The notes below the pieces were generated by a model. That model saw only the letters and a program-made list of their open reading frames with translations. It was not told where the DNA came from and made no database searches. Source: G051903925 sp051903925 (GTDB lineage Bacteria; Pseudomonadota; Alphaproteobacteria; Zavarziniales; Zavarziniaceae). From it: a stretch of 64,000 nt of DNA. The position numbers and the translations under genes are program-made. Shown piece after piece: positions 7,752 to 17,402 of this stretch; within the stretch, counting starts at the first letter, position 1, and each line of letters begins with the position of its first letter. The DNA lies in assembly GCF_051903925.1 (NCBI RefSeq), contig NZ_CP173678.1:4774001-4838000 (forward strand), given 5' to 3'.

Positions 7752-8010
7752 TCCAGTCCTCCCTTGCAGTGCGATGTTCGTGACGGGACCAGATGACGGG
7801 GTCGTGCGCGCAGCCGCGTGCGCGATCCCGGCCGGCGTCGGCGGACCCGCAATCCCGCGCGCGCCCGGCCGGTGCCGACCGGCCAAGCGTGCCTGAACCG
7901 CGCGCCACCGCAAGGCCCGCGCATCGCAAGGCGGCCGTCCGGCCAGTTTCGGCTTGAGATCGGTCGGCATTGGGCTATCAAGCCAGGACCAGAGGAACGC
8001 CAGGACAACA

Positions 8011-8886
8011 ATGGACAATTCCCCCCTGCCGATCGTCCGCTCGGTCGCCGACCTGCGCCGTGCCGTCGCCGGGTTCCGGGCCCAGGGGGCGAGCGTCGCC
8101 CTGGTGCCGACCATGGGCGCGCTGCATGCCGGTCACATCGCCCTGGTGCACGAGGCGCGCCGCCGCGCCGCGCGGGTCGTCGTCTCGATCTTCGTGAACC
8201 CGACCCAGTTCGGTCCCAACGAGGACCTGTCCCGCTATCCCCGGCAGGAAGCGGCCGATGCCGCCCTGCTGGCGGAGGCGCATGCCGACCTGGTCTTTGC
8301 CCCGACGGTGGCGGAGATGTACCCGCCAGGAGCGGAGACCATCGTCCGCGTCGACCATGTCTCACAGGGTCTGTGCGGCACGTTCCGGCCGGGCCATTTC
8401 CAGGGTGTCGCGACCATCGTCACCAAGCTGCTGCTGCAGGCCCTGCCCGACTTCGCCTTGTTCGGTGAGAAGGACTTCCAGCAGCTGAAGGTGATCCAGG
8501 CGCTGGCGCGCGACCTCAACATCCCCGTGCAGATCCTGGGCGTGCCGACCGTGCGGGAGGCCGACGGCCTGGCCCTGTCGTCGCGCAATGCCTATCTGTC
8601 GGCGGAGCAGCGGGCCCGCGCGGTCGCACTGCCCACCGCCTTGAAGGCCGCATGTGCCCGCCTGGCACGGGGCGAGCCGGCGGAGGCCGTCCTGGGCGAC
8701 ACCGTCGCCGCCCTGACGCAGGCGGGCTTCGATCCCGTCCAGTATGTCGAGGTGCGCGACGCGGCCACGCTGGACCCGGTCGAGCGGGTCACGGCTCCTG
8801 CGCGTGTGCTGGCGGCGGCCTATCTGGGAACCACGCGCCTGATCGACAATTGGCCGGTGGAGCCCGGACGCGACGGGACGACCTGA
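8011..8886 (+). CDS. panC: Pantothenate synthetase
   Basis: Joins pantoate and beta-alanine with ATP to make pantothenate for CoA synthesis in the cytoplasm. 291 residues, normal length. Key motifs: PTMGALHAGH (nucleotide-binding HxGH), FVNPTQFGPNEDL, FRPGHFQGVATIVTKL, GEKDFQQL and LSSRNAYL. The ATG at 8011 has AGGA 8 bases upstream; an in-frame ATG at 7954 would add 19 residues not typical of PanC. It runs into mfd, whose GTG start is 11 bases downstream. The region 7752-8010 upstream is otherwise without a clear gene. Confidence 0.97.
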   Translation: MDNSPLPIVRSVADLRRAVAGFRAQGASVALVPTMGALHAGHIALVHEARRRAARVVVSIFVNPTQFGPNEDLSRYPRQEAADAALLAEAHADLVFAPTVAEMYPPGAETIVRVDHVSQGLCGTFRPGHFQGVATIVTKLLLQALPDFALFGEKDFQQLKVIQALARDLNIPVQILGVPTVREADGLALSSRNAYLSAEQRARAVALPTALKAACARLARGEPAEAVLGDTVAALTQAGFDPVQYVEVRDAATLDPVERVTAPARVLAAAYLGTTRLIDNWPVEPGRDGTT

Positions 8887-8897
8887 TCGGAGACAGC

Positions 8898-11800
8898 GTG
8901 ACAGGAAACAGGGCGACCGGACTCACGGGCCCCGACCCCAGCGCTCCCTTGAGCGAGGGGGCGACGGCGCTTCTGCTGGCCCAGGCCGTGCGCAAGCATG
9001 GCCAGGTCCTGACCATCACCCGGAGCGCCGGGCGCGCCGGGCGCCTGGCCCAGGCGGTGCGTGCGCTGGCGCCCGCCGTGGAGGTCCTGCACCTGCCACC
9101 CTGGGACTGCCAGCCCGGCGATGGAGCCGCCCCGTCACGCGGTATCGTGGGCCAGCGCGCCGCCGTCCTGGCGACCCTGGCGCAGCAGCCGGCGGCGCCC
9201 ACGGGCCGGCTGGTCCTGGCCTCCGCCGCGGCGGCGTTGCAGGCCCTGCCACCGCCCGACGCGTGGGACGATGCCTGCCTGACCCTGCGCGTCGGGGCGG
9301 CGCTGGACGAGATTGCCCTGCGCGCCTGGCTGGACCAGGCCGGCTATTTCTCGGACGGGCGGGTGGACGAGGTGGGCGAGTTCGCGCTGCGCGCGGCGAC
9401 GCTGGACGTGCATCCCGGGGCCGCCACCCTGCCCTGTCGGCTGGACCTGGCGGAGGGCCGGATCCAGGCCATCCGCCGCTATGACCCCGTGACCCAGCGC
9501 TCGCGCCTGGAGGTCGACAGCGTCACCCTGGCGCCGGTCAGCGAACCGCCCTTCAGCCCGGCGCAGCGCGCCCAGCTGGCCGAGCGCCTGGCCGAGCAGG
9601 GCATGGCCCGCGAGCGGGCGGAGGAGGTCGTGGCGATCGCCCGCGACCGCGGCTCGCTCAGCGCGCTGTTCCCCCTGCTGCACCAGCCCGTGGCCAGCCT
9701 GCCCGACCTGTTGCCCGGCGCGTTCGTCGTGCGCGACGCCGGGGCGGAGGGGGCCCTGGCCGAGGCCGCGGCCCAGGCGGCGGAAGTGCTGGAGCTTGAG
9801 CTGGGCCCGGCGGTGCGCGATGCGCTGCGCCCCTTGCGGCATGCCGCGCGGCGCCTGCTGACCCTGCCGCTGGACCTGCTGGAGGCAGCACTCGCCGCGC
9901 ATCCCGGCCTGGCCCTGGCGGAGGGCACGGCGGCGGACGCCGCGCCGCGCCTGGCCAGCATCCCGGCGGCTGTGCGCCGGGCGGCCCAGCTCGCCGCACA
10001 GGGCTGCCGGGTGATCCTTGCGGCCGGCGATCCCGGCGCCGCGCCGCGCGTGGCGCGGGCCGCTGCGGCGGCCGGCCTGGCGCCGGCGACCGTGCTGGAC
10101 AGCTGGCCGGCCGACGACGCCCTGGCGCCCGGCGCCGTCGCGGTCCTGCCGCTGGCCCTGGCGGAGGGTTTCGACCTGCCGGGCTGGGCGGTGATCGCGC
10201 AAGGCAGCGCCACCAGCGCGGAAGAGGTCGGCACGCCGCATGGACTGCTGGTCCAGACCGATCTGGCCGAGGGGGATCGCGCCGTCCACTTGGACCATGG
10301 CATCGGCATCGTGCGCGGCCTGGAGGCGGCCTGCGAGACGCTGCCCGAGGATTCGCTGGTCCTGGAATATGCGGGCGGCGACCGCCTGCTGGTCCCTGCG
10401 TCGGAGCTGGACCGCGTCTGGCGCCATGGCTCCGCCGATTCGGGGCGCGCGCCCGACCGCCTGCACGGCAGCGGCTGGGAGGACCGCCGCGCCGAGCTTG
10501 AGGCCGACGTGGACAAGGTCGCACGCCGCCTGGTGCGCGAGGCCAGGGCCCGCGCCCGCGCCGACGCAGCCGTCCTGCAACCCCCGCGACCCGCCATGGC
10601 CCGCCTGGCCCGCAGCTTCAAGTTCGAGCCGACGGCCGGCCAGCGCGCGGCGATCGAGGCCACGCTGAGGGACCTGGAGGCCGGCCGCCCGATGGACCGG
10701 CTGGTGGTCGGCGATGTCGGCTATGGCAAGACGGAGGTGGCGATCCGTGCCACCGGCGCCGCCGCCCTGGCCGGCGCGCAGGTCGCGATCCTGGCCCCCA
10801 CGACGGTGCTGGCGCGCCAGCACCTGGCCAGCTTTCGCGCGCGCCTGGCGCCGCTGGGCCTGACGGTCGCCGGCCTGACCGGGCGCGATGGCCGCGCGGA
10901 CGCCGACGCCGTGCGCCAGGGCCTTGCCGACGGCACTGTCGATGTCGTGGTCGGCACCCACGCCCTGTTCGCCAAGGGCCTGCAATTCGCCCGCCTGGCC
11001 CTGGTCGTGATCGACGAGGAACAGCGCTTCGGCGCCCGGCACAAGGCGGCCCTGGCCGCGCTGCGGCGCGGACGGCACGTCCTGACGCTGAGCGCCACGC
11101 CCATCCCGCGCACGCTGCAGGGCGCGCTGGCCGGCTTGCGCGACCTCAGCATCATCGATACGCCGCCGGCACGGCGACGCCCGGTGCGCACCCTGATCGT
11201 GGAGGAGGGCCCCGCCATCCTGGCCGAGGCACTGGGCCGCGAACTGCGCCGCGGCGGGCAGAGCTTCGTCATCTGCCCCCGCATCGAAGACCTGGACGAG
11301 GTCGAGGCCGCCGTTCGCCATGCGGTGCCGGAGGCCCGCGTGGTCCAGGCCCATGGCCGCCTGGGCAAGGCGCTGGACGACGCCATCCTGGCTTTCGCGC
11401 AAGGGGACGCGGACGTCCTGGTCGCCACTGCCATCGTCGAGTCGGGCATCGACATCCCGCGCGCCAACACCATGCTGGTCCACCGCCCAGAACTCTTCGG
11501 CCTGGCCCAGCTGCATCAATTGCGGGGCCGGGTGGGGCGCGGTGCCGCGCAGGCCTTCTGCTACCTGCTGACGCGCCCGGGCGAGCCGCTGGGCGAGGTT
11601 GCGGCCAAGCGGCTGCAGGCGCTGGAGGTCATCGAGAGCCTGGGCGGCGGCTTCGCGATCGCTGCCCTGGACATGGAGTTGCGCGGGGCAGGCGTGCTGT
11701 TCGGAGAGGAACAGTCGGGCCATGCCTCGGAAGTGGGCACGGAACTGCTGCAGGACCTGCTGTCGCGCGCGGTGCGCCGCCTGCGCGGGGAGCAGATCGC

Positions 11801-12287
11801 CGACTGGCGGCCAGAGCTGGTCCTGGGGCTGCGCCAGACGATCCCGCTGGACTATGTGCCGGAAGCAGAGTTGCGCATCGGCCTGCACCGCCGCCTGGCC
11901 CGGTGCCGCGGCGAGGCGGAACTGGACGACCTGCGGGCCGAGATCGAGGACCGCTTCGGCAGCGCGCCGGACGCGGTCGAAACCCTGCTCGACGTGGCCC
12001 GGGTCCGCGTCCGTGCGCGCACCCTGGGGGTCGCCGAACTGGTGCTGGGCCCGGCCGCGACGGCGCTGGCGCCACCCCAGCGCACGGCCCAGGCCCTGGC
12101 CGACCTGGCGGCGCGGCTGGACCAGGGGGCCACCATCAGCGGTGAGCGCGTGCTGCTGCGGGAATGCCCGCCGCCCGACGCCCTGGCCCATGCGAATGCG
12201 TTGCTGGACCGGATCGCCGCAGCACCTGCCCCGCGCCGGTCCCGCCCGCGCAGCCGCAAGCCGCAGCCGGAGGCGGTTGCCGCCTGA
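8898..12287 (+). CDS. mfd: Transcription-repair coupling factor
   Basis: Mfd removes RNA polymerase stalled at DNA lesions and recruits UvrA. The 1129-residue frame has the UvrB-like N-terminal module, the RNA-polymerase interaction module (VHLDHGIGIVRGLE), and a RecG-like translocase with VVGDVGYGKTEVA (Walker A), VIDEEQRFGARHK (Walker B), LTLSATPIPRTLQ and TAIVESGIDIPRANTM. The C-terminal inhibitory domain follows. GTG 8898 with GGAG upstream gives the usual length; the earlier ATG lies inside panC. It ends 15 bases from the convergent cfa gene. Confidence 0.96.
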   Translation: MTGNRATGLTGPDPSAPLSEGATALLLAQAVRKHGQVLTITRSAGRAGRLAQAVRALAPAVEVLHLPPWDCQPGDGAAPSRGIVGQRAAVLATLAQQPAAPTGRLVLASAAAALQALPPPDAWDDACLTLRVGAALDEIALRAWLDQAGYFSDGRVDEVGEFALRAATLDVHPGAATLPCRLDLAEGRIQAIRRYDPVTQRSRLEVDSVTLAPVSEPPFSPAQRAQLAERLAEQGMARERAEEVVAIARDRGSLSALFPLLHQPVASLPDLLPGAFVVRDAGAEGALAEAAAQAAEVLELELGPAVRDALRPLRHAARRLLTLPLDLLEAALAAHPGLALAEGTAADAAPRLASIPAAVRRAAQLAAQGCRVILAAGDPGAAPRVARAAAAAGLAPATVLDSWPADDALAPGAVAVLPLALAEGFDLPGWAVIAQGSATSAEEVGTPHGLLVQTDLAEGDRAVHLDHGIGIVRGLEAACETLPEDSLVLEYAGGDRLLVPASELDRVWRHGSADSGRAPDRLHGSGWEDRRAELEADVDKVARRLVREARARARADAAVLQPPRPAMARLARSFKFEPTAGQRAAIEATLRDLEAGRPMDRLVVGDVGYGKTEVAIRATGAAALAGAQVAILAPTTVLARQHLASFRARLAPLGLTVAGLTGRDGRADADAVRQGLADGTVDVVVGTHALFAKGLQFARLALVVIDEEQRFGARHKAALAALRRGRHVLTLSATPIPRTLQGALAGLRDLSIIDTPPARRRPVRTLIVEEGPAILAEALGRELRRGGQSFVICPRIEDLDEVEAAVRHAVPEARVVQAHGRLGKALDDAILAFAQGDADVLVATAIVESGIDIPRANTMLVHRPELFGLAQLHQLRGRVGRGAAQAFCYLLTRPGEPLGEVAAKRLQALEVIESLGGGFAIAALDMELRGAGVLFGEEQSGHASEVGTELLQDLLSRAVRRLRGEQIADWRPELVLGLRQTIPLDYVPEAELRIGLHRRLARCRGEAELDDLRAEIEDRFGSAPDAVETLLDVARVRVRARTLGVAELVLGPAATALAPPQRTAQALADLAARLDQGATISGERVLLRECPPPDALAHANALLDRIAAAPAPRRSRPRSRKPQPEAVAA

Positions 12288-12302
12288 CCCGGGCGGCCAG
12301 GC

Positions 12303-13520
12303 TCAGGATGCCGGGCGTTCAATCAGGAACTGGCCTACGTCGGTCGCCTGGGCGCGGAAGGCGGCCTCGCAGCCCTTGAGGTAATAGGCCCACATGCGGC
12401 GGAAGCGCTCGTCGAAGCCCAGCGGGGCGATGCGCTCCCATTGCGCCTGGAAGGCGTGATGCCAGCGGTCCAGCGTCTCGGCATAGTCGATGCCGAACCA
12501 GTGCTGCTGCGCCAGGCGCAGACCCGCCCGCGTCACCGCCCCCTCCAGCGCGCGGGGCGACGGCAGCATGCCGCCCGGGAAGATGTAGCGCTGGATGAAG
12601 TCGACCTGCCGGCGATAGGTCGCGAAGCGGCCGTCGTCGACCGTGATCACCTGCAGCATCGCCCGCCCGCCGGGGCGCAGGCGCTCGCGCACGACATTGA
12701 AATAGGTCGGCCAGTTCGCCTCGCCCACCGCCTCGAACATCTCGATCGAAACGACGTGGTCGAAGGTCCCGGCGACGTCGCGATAGTCGGTCAGGGCGAT
12801 CTCCACCTGGTCCCCGACTCCGGCCTCGGCCATGCGGCGACGGGCGAACTCCGCCTGCTCGCGCGACAGGGTCAGGCCCGTGACACGCGCACCGGCGCGG
12901 GCCGCGCGCTCGGCGAAGCCGCCCCAGCCGCAGCCGATCTCCAGCACCCTGTCGCCGGGGCGGATGCCCAGGTGCTGGATGATGCGGTCGTACTTGCGGG
13001 CCTGCGCCGCCTCCAGCGCCTCGTCCGGCGCGGCGAAGACGGCGGCCGAATAGGTCATCGAGCGGTCGAGCCACAGGGCATAGAACGCGTTGCCCAGGTC
13101 ATAGTGATGCGCGATGTTGCGGCGCGCGCCGGCCCGGGTGTTGGCGTGCAGGCGATGCCACAGCCGGCTGGCCACGCCGACCAGGGGCGAGGCGCGCAGC
13201 GCGCCGGCCAGGACATGCTCGTTGGCATAGCCAAAGGCCAGGACCTGGTAGAGGTCCGGCGTCGACCAGTCACCGTCCATGAAGGCCTCGGCCAGGCCCA
13301 GTTCGCCCCCGGTCAGCACCCGCCATACCGCGGCGTCGCGGTGCAGCCGGATCACCGCGTCCGGCCCCTGGGTCGCCGTGGCGAAGACATGCTGGGTGCC
13401 GTCGGCAAAGACCAGGGTCAGGCTGCCCTTCTCCGCCCGCTCGGCCCAGCCGATGGCGATCCGCTGCAGCAGCGAGCGGCGGCGCTTGGCGGATTGCGGG
13501 GCGGCCTCAAGACTGCTCAT
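12303..13520 (-). CDS. cfa: Cyclopropane-fatty-acyl-phospholipid synthase family methyltransferase
   Basis: A 405-residue SAM-dependent enzyme that methylates or cyclopropanates unsaturated acyl chains of membrane lipids. It has the N-terminal lipid-binding domain, IAHHYDLGNAFYALWLDRSMTYS, the SAM motif VLEIGCGWGGFA, LTLSREQAEFA, SIEMFEAVGEANW and FIQRYIFPGGMLPSP. It is the third gene of a leftward operon (FAD oxidase, DUF1365, cfa), each overlapping the next by 4 bases. The operon faces rpoE-chrR. The related RpoE-controlled enzymes of Rhodobacter include lipid methyltransferases, so a methylated or furan-type product is as possible as a cyclopropane. Confidence 0.9.
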   Translation of the reverse strand: MSSLEAAPQSAKRRRSLLQRIAIGWAERAEKGSLTLVFADGTQHVFATATQGPDAVIRLHRDAAVWRVLTGGELGLAEAFMDGDWSTPDLYQVLAFGYANEHVLAGALRASPLVGVASRLWHRLHANTRAGARRNIAHHYDLGNAFYALWLDRSMTYSAAVFAAPDEALEAAQARKYDRIIQHLGIRPGDRVLEIGCGWGGFAERAARAGARVTGLTLSREQAEFARRRMAEAGVGDQVEIALTDYRDVAGTFDHVVSIEMFEAVGEANWPTYFNVVRERLRPGGRAMLQVITVDDGRFATYRRQVDFIQRYIFPGGMLPSPRALEGAVTRAGLRLAQQHWFGIDYAETLDRWHHAFQAQWERIAPLGFDERFRRMWAYYLKGCEAAFRAQATDVGQFLIERPAS

Positions 13521-14368
13521 GCGTTACGGCCCTCGGGATCTGGAACGGCGACGATGGTGCGGGCCACGGGCGCCGCGGCCGCAGCGTGGGGCAGGAAGCG
13601 CACCCCCTTGAGCCACAGGCGCAGCGCGTGCCAATGGATCGCGGCGGTGACCTTCAGCGTCATCAACGGATAGCGCAGGAACGCCCAGGCCAGGGCGCGG
13701 TCGTCCAGCGGCCGCCGGCGGCCCTGGAACGTCGCGGACAGCAGCGTCCCCTCCGCGTCGTCGACCTGGATGCCGACCGCCACCCGCTCGCCCGGCGGCA
13801 CGATCCGGAAGCGGTAGCGCATGGTGCGGTCGATGAACGGCGAGACGTGAAAGGCCTTGTCGCAGGCCTGGCGGACAGAGGCGGCGGCATCCGCGCCGTC
13901 ATCCGCCGCGACCGGGATCACATAGGTGTGCCGCTCGCCATAGGTGTTGTGCACCTCGTACAGGATGGCGGCCAGGCGACCATGCGCGTCGTCGCAGAAA
14001 TAGACGCTGAGCGGGTTGAACACATAGCCCAGGATGCGCGGATAGCAGAGCAGGCGAACGCGCCCACCGCCCAGGTCGATGCCGGCGGCGCGGGCCTGCG
14101 CCTCGACCCAGGGGCGGAGCGGGCCGCCATCGCCATGGTCGCTGTCGTGCAGGCCGAACAGCGCCCGCCGGTTGTGTCCGAACAGGCGCAGGCCGCGGTC
14201 CAGGTCGGCGAGCTCGTCCAGGTCCAGCAGCAGCGAGAAGACCCCGTGGCGCAGCGCGTGACGCCGCGGCCGGGTGCGCGCATGGACGACGAGGCCGGCA
14301 TAGAGGCCGGATGCAGCCAAGCGCGCGCGCCCGTCGGCGCTGGCCGTCCGTGGCGCCACGCGGGTCAA
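13517..14368 (-). CDS. DUF1365 family protein
   Basis: A 283-residue protein of the DUF1365 family, with LYAGLVVHARTRPRRHALRHGVFSLLLDLDEL, CYPRILGYVFNPLSVYFCDD, YEVHNTYGERHTYVIP and a C-terminal LMTLKVTAAIHWHALRLWLKG. The family is nearly always beside a FAD-dependent amine-oxidase-like gene and a cfa-type gene, exactly as here, implying a step in lipid modification; the reaction is not established to my knowledge. The likely start is TTG 14368, overlapping the oxidase stop (TTGA). Confidence 0.88.
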   Translation of the reverse strand: MTRVAPRTASADGRARLAASGLYAGLVVHARTRPRRHALRHGVFSLLLDLDELADLDRGLRLFGHNRRALFGLHDSDHGDGGPLRPWVEAQARAAGIDLGGGRVRLLCYPRILGYVFNPLSVYFCDDAHGRLAAILYEVHNTYGERHTYVIPVAADDGADAAASVRQACDKAFHVSPFIDRTMRYRFRIVPPGERVAVGIQVDDAEGTLLSATFQGRRRPLDDRALAWAFLRYPLMTLKVTAAIHWHALRLWLKGVRFLPHAAAAAPVARTIVAVPDPEGRNA

Positions 14369-15744
14369 CCGGCGATACGGGTCGGCAGCGTCATGGGGGG
14401 AATGCGCCCCGATTCGGCCGCGACCGTCCAGGGTCGGCGCACATTGCCGGCAAGTTCAGCCACCGCCAGGCCGGACTGCAGCGCGTCCTCGTGGAAGCCA
14501 TAGCCGAAATAGCTGCCGCAGAACCAGGTCCGGCGCAGGCCCTGGATCTGGCACAGCGCGCCTTGCGCCTGCAGCGCGCCGGCGTCGTAGAACGGATGGC
14601 TGTAGCTGAAGCGGCCCAGCACCGTCTCCGGACGGGGCTGGCGCATCGGGTTCAGCGACACGAACAGGGGCACGGCCGGGTCAAGCGACTGCAGGCAGTT
14701 CATCCAGTAGGTGACGTTGACCCGGTCGCGGGCATCGCCCGTGCTGCAGAAGTTCCAGCTGGACCACACGCGCCGCCGCCGCGGCATCAGGCTGGCGTCG
14801 CTGTGCAGCACGGCCTCGTTCGGCGTGTAGTGGAAGGCACCCAGGACCTGGCGCTCGGCCGTGTCGGCATCGCCCAGCATGGCCAGGGCCTGGTCGGCAT
14901 GGGCGGCGATCACGACGGCATCGAAGGCCTCCGTCCCGGAGGCATCAGTCTCGACATAGACACGGGCATCGCTGTCCCAGGGTCGCGTGATGCGCCGGAC
15001 CGGCTGGCCCAGGCGGACATCCTGCACCGGCTTCAGCAAGGCCTGCACGCCCAGCCGGCTGCCGCCGTCGACCGTGCGCCAGGCCGGCCGCCGGGTCACG
15101 TTCAGCAGGCCGTGGCTGGCGAAGAAGCGCAGGAACGAGGCCAGCGGATAGGCGCGCACCGCCTCCGGCGCGGTCGACCAGATGGCGGCGCTGATGGGCA
15201 GGATGTGGTCGCTGATGAACGCCTGCGAATAGCCCTCGCGGTCGAGATACTCGCCCAGGCTGAGGTCCAGCACCGCCGCGTCGGCGGCGCTGCCATCGGG
15301 CCCCGCCAGGGCCAACCCCTCGCGCGAGAAGCGCAGGATGTCGCGCAGCATGCGCCAGAAGCGCGGGCGCAACAGGTTGCGGCGCTGGCCGAACAGGCGA
15401 TTCAGGTCGACGCTGGAATATTCCAGCGCACCGTTGGCGCCGACGCTGGCCGAGAACGACATGGTCGACGGCCGGGTCGGCACGCCCAGGTGGCGGTACA
15501 GCGCCGATAGGTTCGGATAGTTCGGTTCGTTGTAGACGATGAAGCCGGTATCGACCGCGATCGTTCCGCGCGGCCCCGGCACGTCGACCGTGTGGGCGTG
15601 GCCGCCGGGCCGGGAGTCCTGCTCGAACAGGGTGACGCGGTGGCGGCTGCTGAGGAGCCAAGCGGCCGAAAGACCGGCGATCCCGCTGCCGACCACGGCA
15701 ATCCGAAGGCTGCGGTCGGATTGCTCCAGGTATCCATCGGGCAC
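14365..15744 (-). CDS. FAD-dependent amine-oxidase family protein
   Basis: A flavoprotein of about 459 residues with the dinucleotide motif IAVVGSGIAGLSAAWLLSSRH and the second-strand acidic FEQDSRPGGHAHTVDV close to the N-terminus, then MSFSASVGANGALEYSS and a C-terminal TWFCGSYFGYGFHEDALQSGLAVAE FAD-binding block. It is the lead gene of the operon with DUF1365 and cfa, and probably acts on acyl chains with them. GTG 15744, with GGAGG ten bases upstream, starts the protein just before the GxGxxG strand; the frame continues another 91 codons upstream but without family support. Confidence 0.85.
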   Translation of the reverse strand: MPDGYLEQSDRSLRIAVVGSGIAGLSAAWLLSSRHRVTLFEQDSRPGGHAHTVDVPGPRGTIAVDTGFIVYNEPNYPNLSALYRHLGVPTRPSTMSFSASVGANGALEYSSVDLNRLFGQRRNLLRPRFWRMLRDILRFSREGLALAGPDGSAADAAVLDLSLGEYLDREGYSQAFISDHILPISAAIWSTAPEAVRAYPLASFLRFFASHGLLNVTRRPAWRTVDGGSRLGVQALLKPVQDVRLGQPVRRITRPWDSDARVYVETDASGTEAFDAVVIAAHADQALAMLGDADTAERQVLGAFHYTPNEAVLHSDASLMPRRRRVWSSWNFCSTGDARDRVNVTYWMNCLQSLDPAVPLFVSLNPMRQPRPETVLGRFSYSHPFYDAGALQAQGALCQIQGLRRTWFCGSYFGYGFHEDALQSGLAVAELAGNVRRPWTVAAESGRIPPMTLPTRIAG

Positions 15745-15796
15745 GGTCGGGCAGCCTCCAAGGCAGTGCACCTCACTGCGCTGCGGGATTGTTCCA

Positions 15797-15826
15797 TTCC
15801 TACGGCCGCTGTCCACAACTGGTTCA
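15797..15826 (-). promoter_or_regulatory. Candidate ECF-sigma (RpoE-type) promoter for the FAD oxidase operon
   Basis: On the minus strand TGAACC (15826-15821) is followed after 18 bases by TAGGAA (15802-15797), about 53 bases before the GTG of the oxidase. This resembles the TGATCC-N18-TAAG type described for Rhodobacter RpoE targets. The regulator pair rpoE-chrR is divergent from it. Match by eye only. Confidence 0.45.
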
Positions 15827-15881
15827 CGCTGTGGCGCGATCGGGGTCCCGACCGCGGCAGGCACGATGCACCACGCGGCGA

Positions 15882-15912
15882 TGATCCAGGCCGCCCCGGG
15901 CCGCCGTATTGC
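15882..15912 (+). promoter_or_regulatory. Weak candidate ECF-sigma promoter ahead of rpoE
   Basis: TGATCC (15882-15887), an exact match to the RpoE -35 element of Rhodobacter, is followed after 19 bases by TATTGC. The -10 is poor. If real, rpoE would autoregulate its own transcript. Confidence 0.25.
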
Positions 15913-16031
15913 TGTGCATGACGCTGGCGACCCTGACCCTGGACGGCCATTCTGGCACCCGCATCCTGCGGGCGGCACAAGGCGGACGCCTGCCGCCGCG
16001 GGCGAGCAACGGTGCACGGAGCAAGGGCCTG

Positions 16032-16718
16032 ATGACAGCCCCGGCAGACCAGCCGGACAGCAACGCGGGAAGCGGCCCGGACGTGCGGGCCCAGGATCCC
16101 AGCGCGGACGACCTCGCCGGCATGCGCCCGCCGGGCCCGCCCGTGGCCGTCCAACCCGCCGCGGCCATCGCCGCGCAGCATATCGCCTGCCTCCAGGCGG
16201 TCGCGCTCAGCCAGGACCGCGAGGCGTTCGAGACGCTGTTCCGGCACTTCGCGCCGCGCGTCAAAAGCTACCTCCTGCGCCAGCAGGGTGACGCAACCCG
16301 GGCCGAGGAACTGATGCAGGAGACGATGGTCCTTGTCTGGCGCAAGGCCCACCTGTTCGACCCGGCCAAGGCCGCCCCCGCCACCTGGATCTTCCGAATT
16401 GCCCGCAACCTGCGAATCGATGCCTTCCGCCGCGAACGCCATCCCGAGATCGACCCCGCCGACCCCGTCCTGCTGCCGGAGCCCGAGCCTGCGGGCGACA
16501 CGACCCTGCAGCGCGCGCAGGAGGCAGGCATGGTGAGTCACGCCCTGTCGAGCCTGAGCGAGGCGGAGCAGGCGGTGGTCCGCCTGTCGTTCTACGAGGA
16601 CCTGTCGCACAGCCTGATCGCCGAGCGCCTTGGCGTGCCGCTCGGCACCGTCAAGTCGCGCCTGCGCCTGGCCTTCGGCAAGTTGCGGCGCATCCTGGGC
16701 GAGGAGGCCCGGCCATGA
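16032..16718 (+). CDS. rpoE: ECF RNA polymerase sigma factor, RpoE type
   Basis: A 228-residue group IV sigma factor. Region 2 is FETLFRHFAPRVKSYLLRQQGDATRAEELMQETMVLVWRKAHLFDP...TWIFRIARNLRIDAFRRERHPE; region 4 is LSEAEQAVVRLSFYEDLSHSLIAERLGVPLGTVKSRLRLAFGKLRRIL. An unusually long, polar N-terminal tail of about 45 residues precedes region 2; the ATG at 16032 is the best start, and a shorter protein is possible. Its stop overlaps the chrR start (ATGA), matching the classic rpoE-chrR pair that responds to singlet oxygen and related stress in photosynthetic alphaproteobacteria. Confidence 0.92.
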   Translation: MTAPADQPDSNAGSGPDVRAQDPSADDLAGMRPPGPPVAVQPAAAIAAQHIACLQAVALSQDREAFETLFRHFAPRVKSYLLRQQGDATRAEELMQETMVLVWRKAHLFDPAKAAPATWIFRIARNLRIDAFRRERHPEIDPADPVLLPEPEPAGDTTLQRAQEAGMVSHALSSLSEAEQAVVRLSFYEDLSHSLIAERLGVPLGTVKSRLRLAFGKLRRILGEEARP

Positions 16719-17380
16719 CCGCAGGCGTGCACCATCACGTCAGCGACGACCTGCTGATGAGCTATGCCGCCGGTTCTCTGGGCGAGGGCTGGAGCCTGGC
16801 GGTGGCAACCCACGTGGCGCTGTGCCCCGCCTGCCGCGACCGCCTGCGCGCGGCCGAAGCGGTGGGCGGCGCCCTGCTGGAGACGCTGGACGACGCGGCG
16901 GTGGCGCCGGGCGCGCTGGACAGCGTCCTGGCCCGCGTGGCTCGGCCGAAGCCTGCCGGCTCGCACCCCGTCCGGCCGGCAGCGGGGGTCGAGGACCCGA
17001 TGCTCTATCCGGAACCGCTGCGCGGCTACCTGGAGCGGCTGGGCCGTCCGACCTGGCGCAAGCTGGGCGGACAGGTGGCCGAGATCCGCATCCCGACCGG
17101 TGACTCCGGCACCACCTGCCGCCTGCTGCGCATCGCGGCCGGGGCCGCGGTGCCGGAACATGGCCATCGGGGGCTGGAGCTGACGCTGGTCCTGCGCGGG
17201 CGCTTCCGCGATGGCAGCCAGTGCTTTGCCCGCGGCGATATCGAGCAGTCCGACGAATCGGTGCAGCATCAGCCGGTGGCGGAGCCGGGCGAGGACTTCA
17301 TCTGCCTGGCGGTGACGGATGCGCCGCTGCGTTTCCGCGACTGGCTGCCGCGCCTGCTGCAGCCGGTGTTGAGGATCTGA
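16715..17380 (+). CDS. chrR: ChrR family zinc anti-sigma factor
   Basis: A 221-residue anti-sigma factor. The N-terminal zinc site is H33-x3-C37-x2-C40 plus one of His6-8, with the same spacing as Rhodobacter ChrR (H31, C35, C38, H6). The C-terminal cupin keeps all four ligands: H149, H151, E155 and H185, spaced 2, 4 and 30, again as in ChrR. This strongly supports the full singlet-oxygen-sensing type rather than an anti-sigma domain alone. It should hold RpoE inactive in the cytoplasm until stress triggers its turnover. Confidence 0.93.
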   Translation: MTAGVHHHVSDDLLMSYAAGSLGEGWSLAVATHVALCPACRDRLRAAEAVGGALLETLDDAAVAPGALDSVLARVARPKPAGSHPVRPAAGVEDPMLYPEPLRGYLERLGRPTWRKLGGQVAEIRIPTGDSGTTCRLLRIAAGAAVPEHGHRGLELTLVLRGRFRDGSQCFARGDIEQSDESVQHQPVAEPGEDFICLAVTDAPLRFRDWLPRLLQPVLRI

Positions 17381-17402
17381 GAGCCCAAGGGGGATCACGC
17401 CG

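Noticed and set aside
7954..8010. Longer panC start at 7954
   Set aside because: The added 19 residues are not found in PanC proteins; ATG 8011 has a better SD.
9135..12191. A 1018-codon open frame on the minus strand opposite mfd
   Set aside because: It lies wholly opposite the well-conserved mfd gene; its translation is low-complexity (Gln, Arg, Ala rich) and has no family motif. GC-rich third positions keep antisense frames open.
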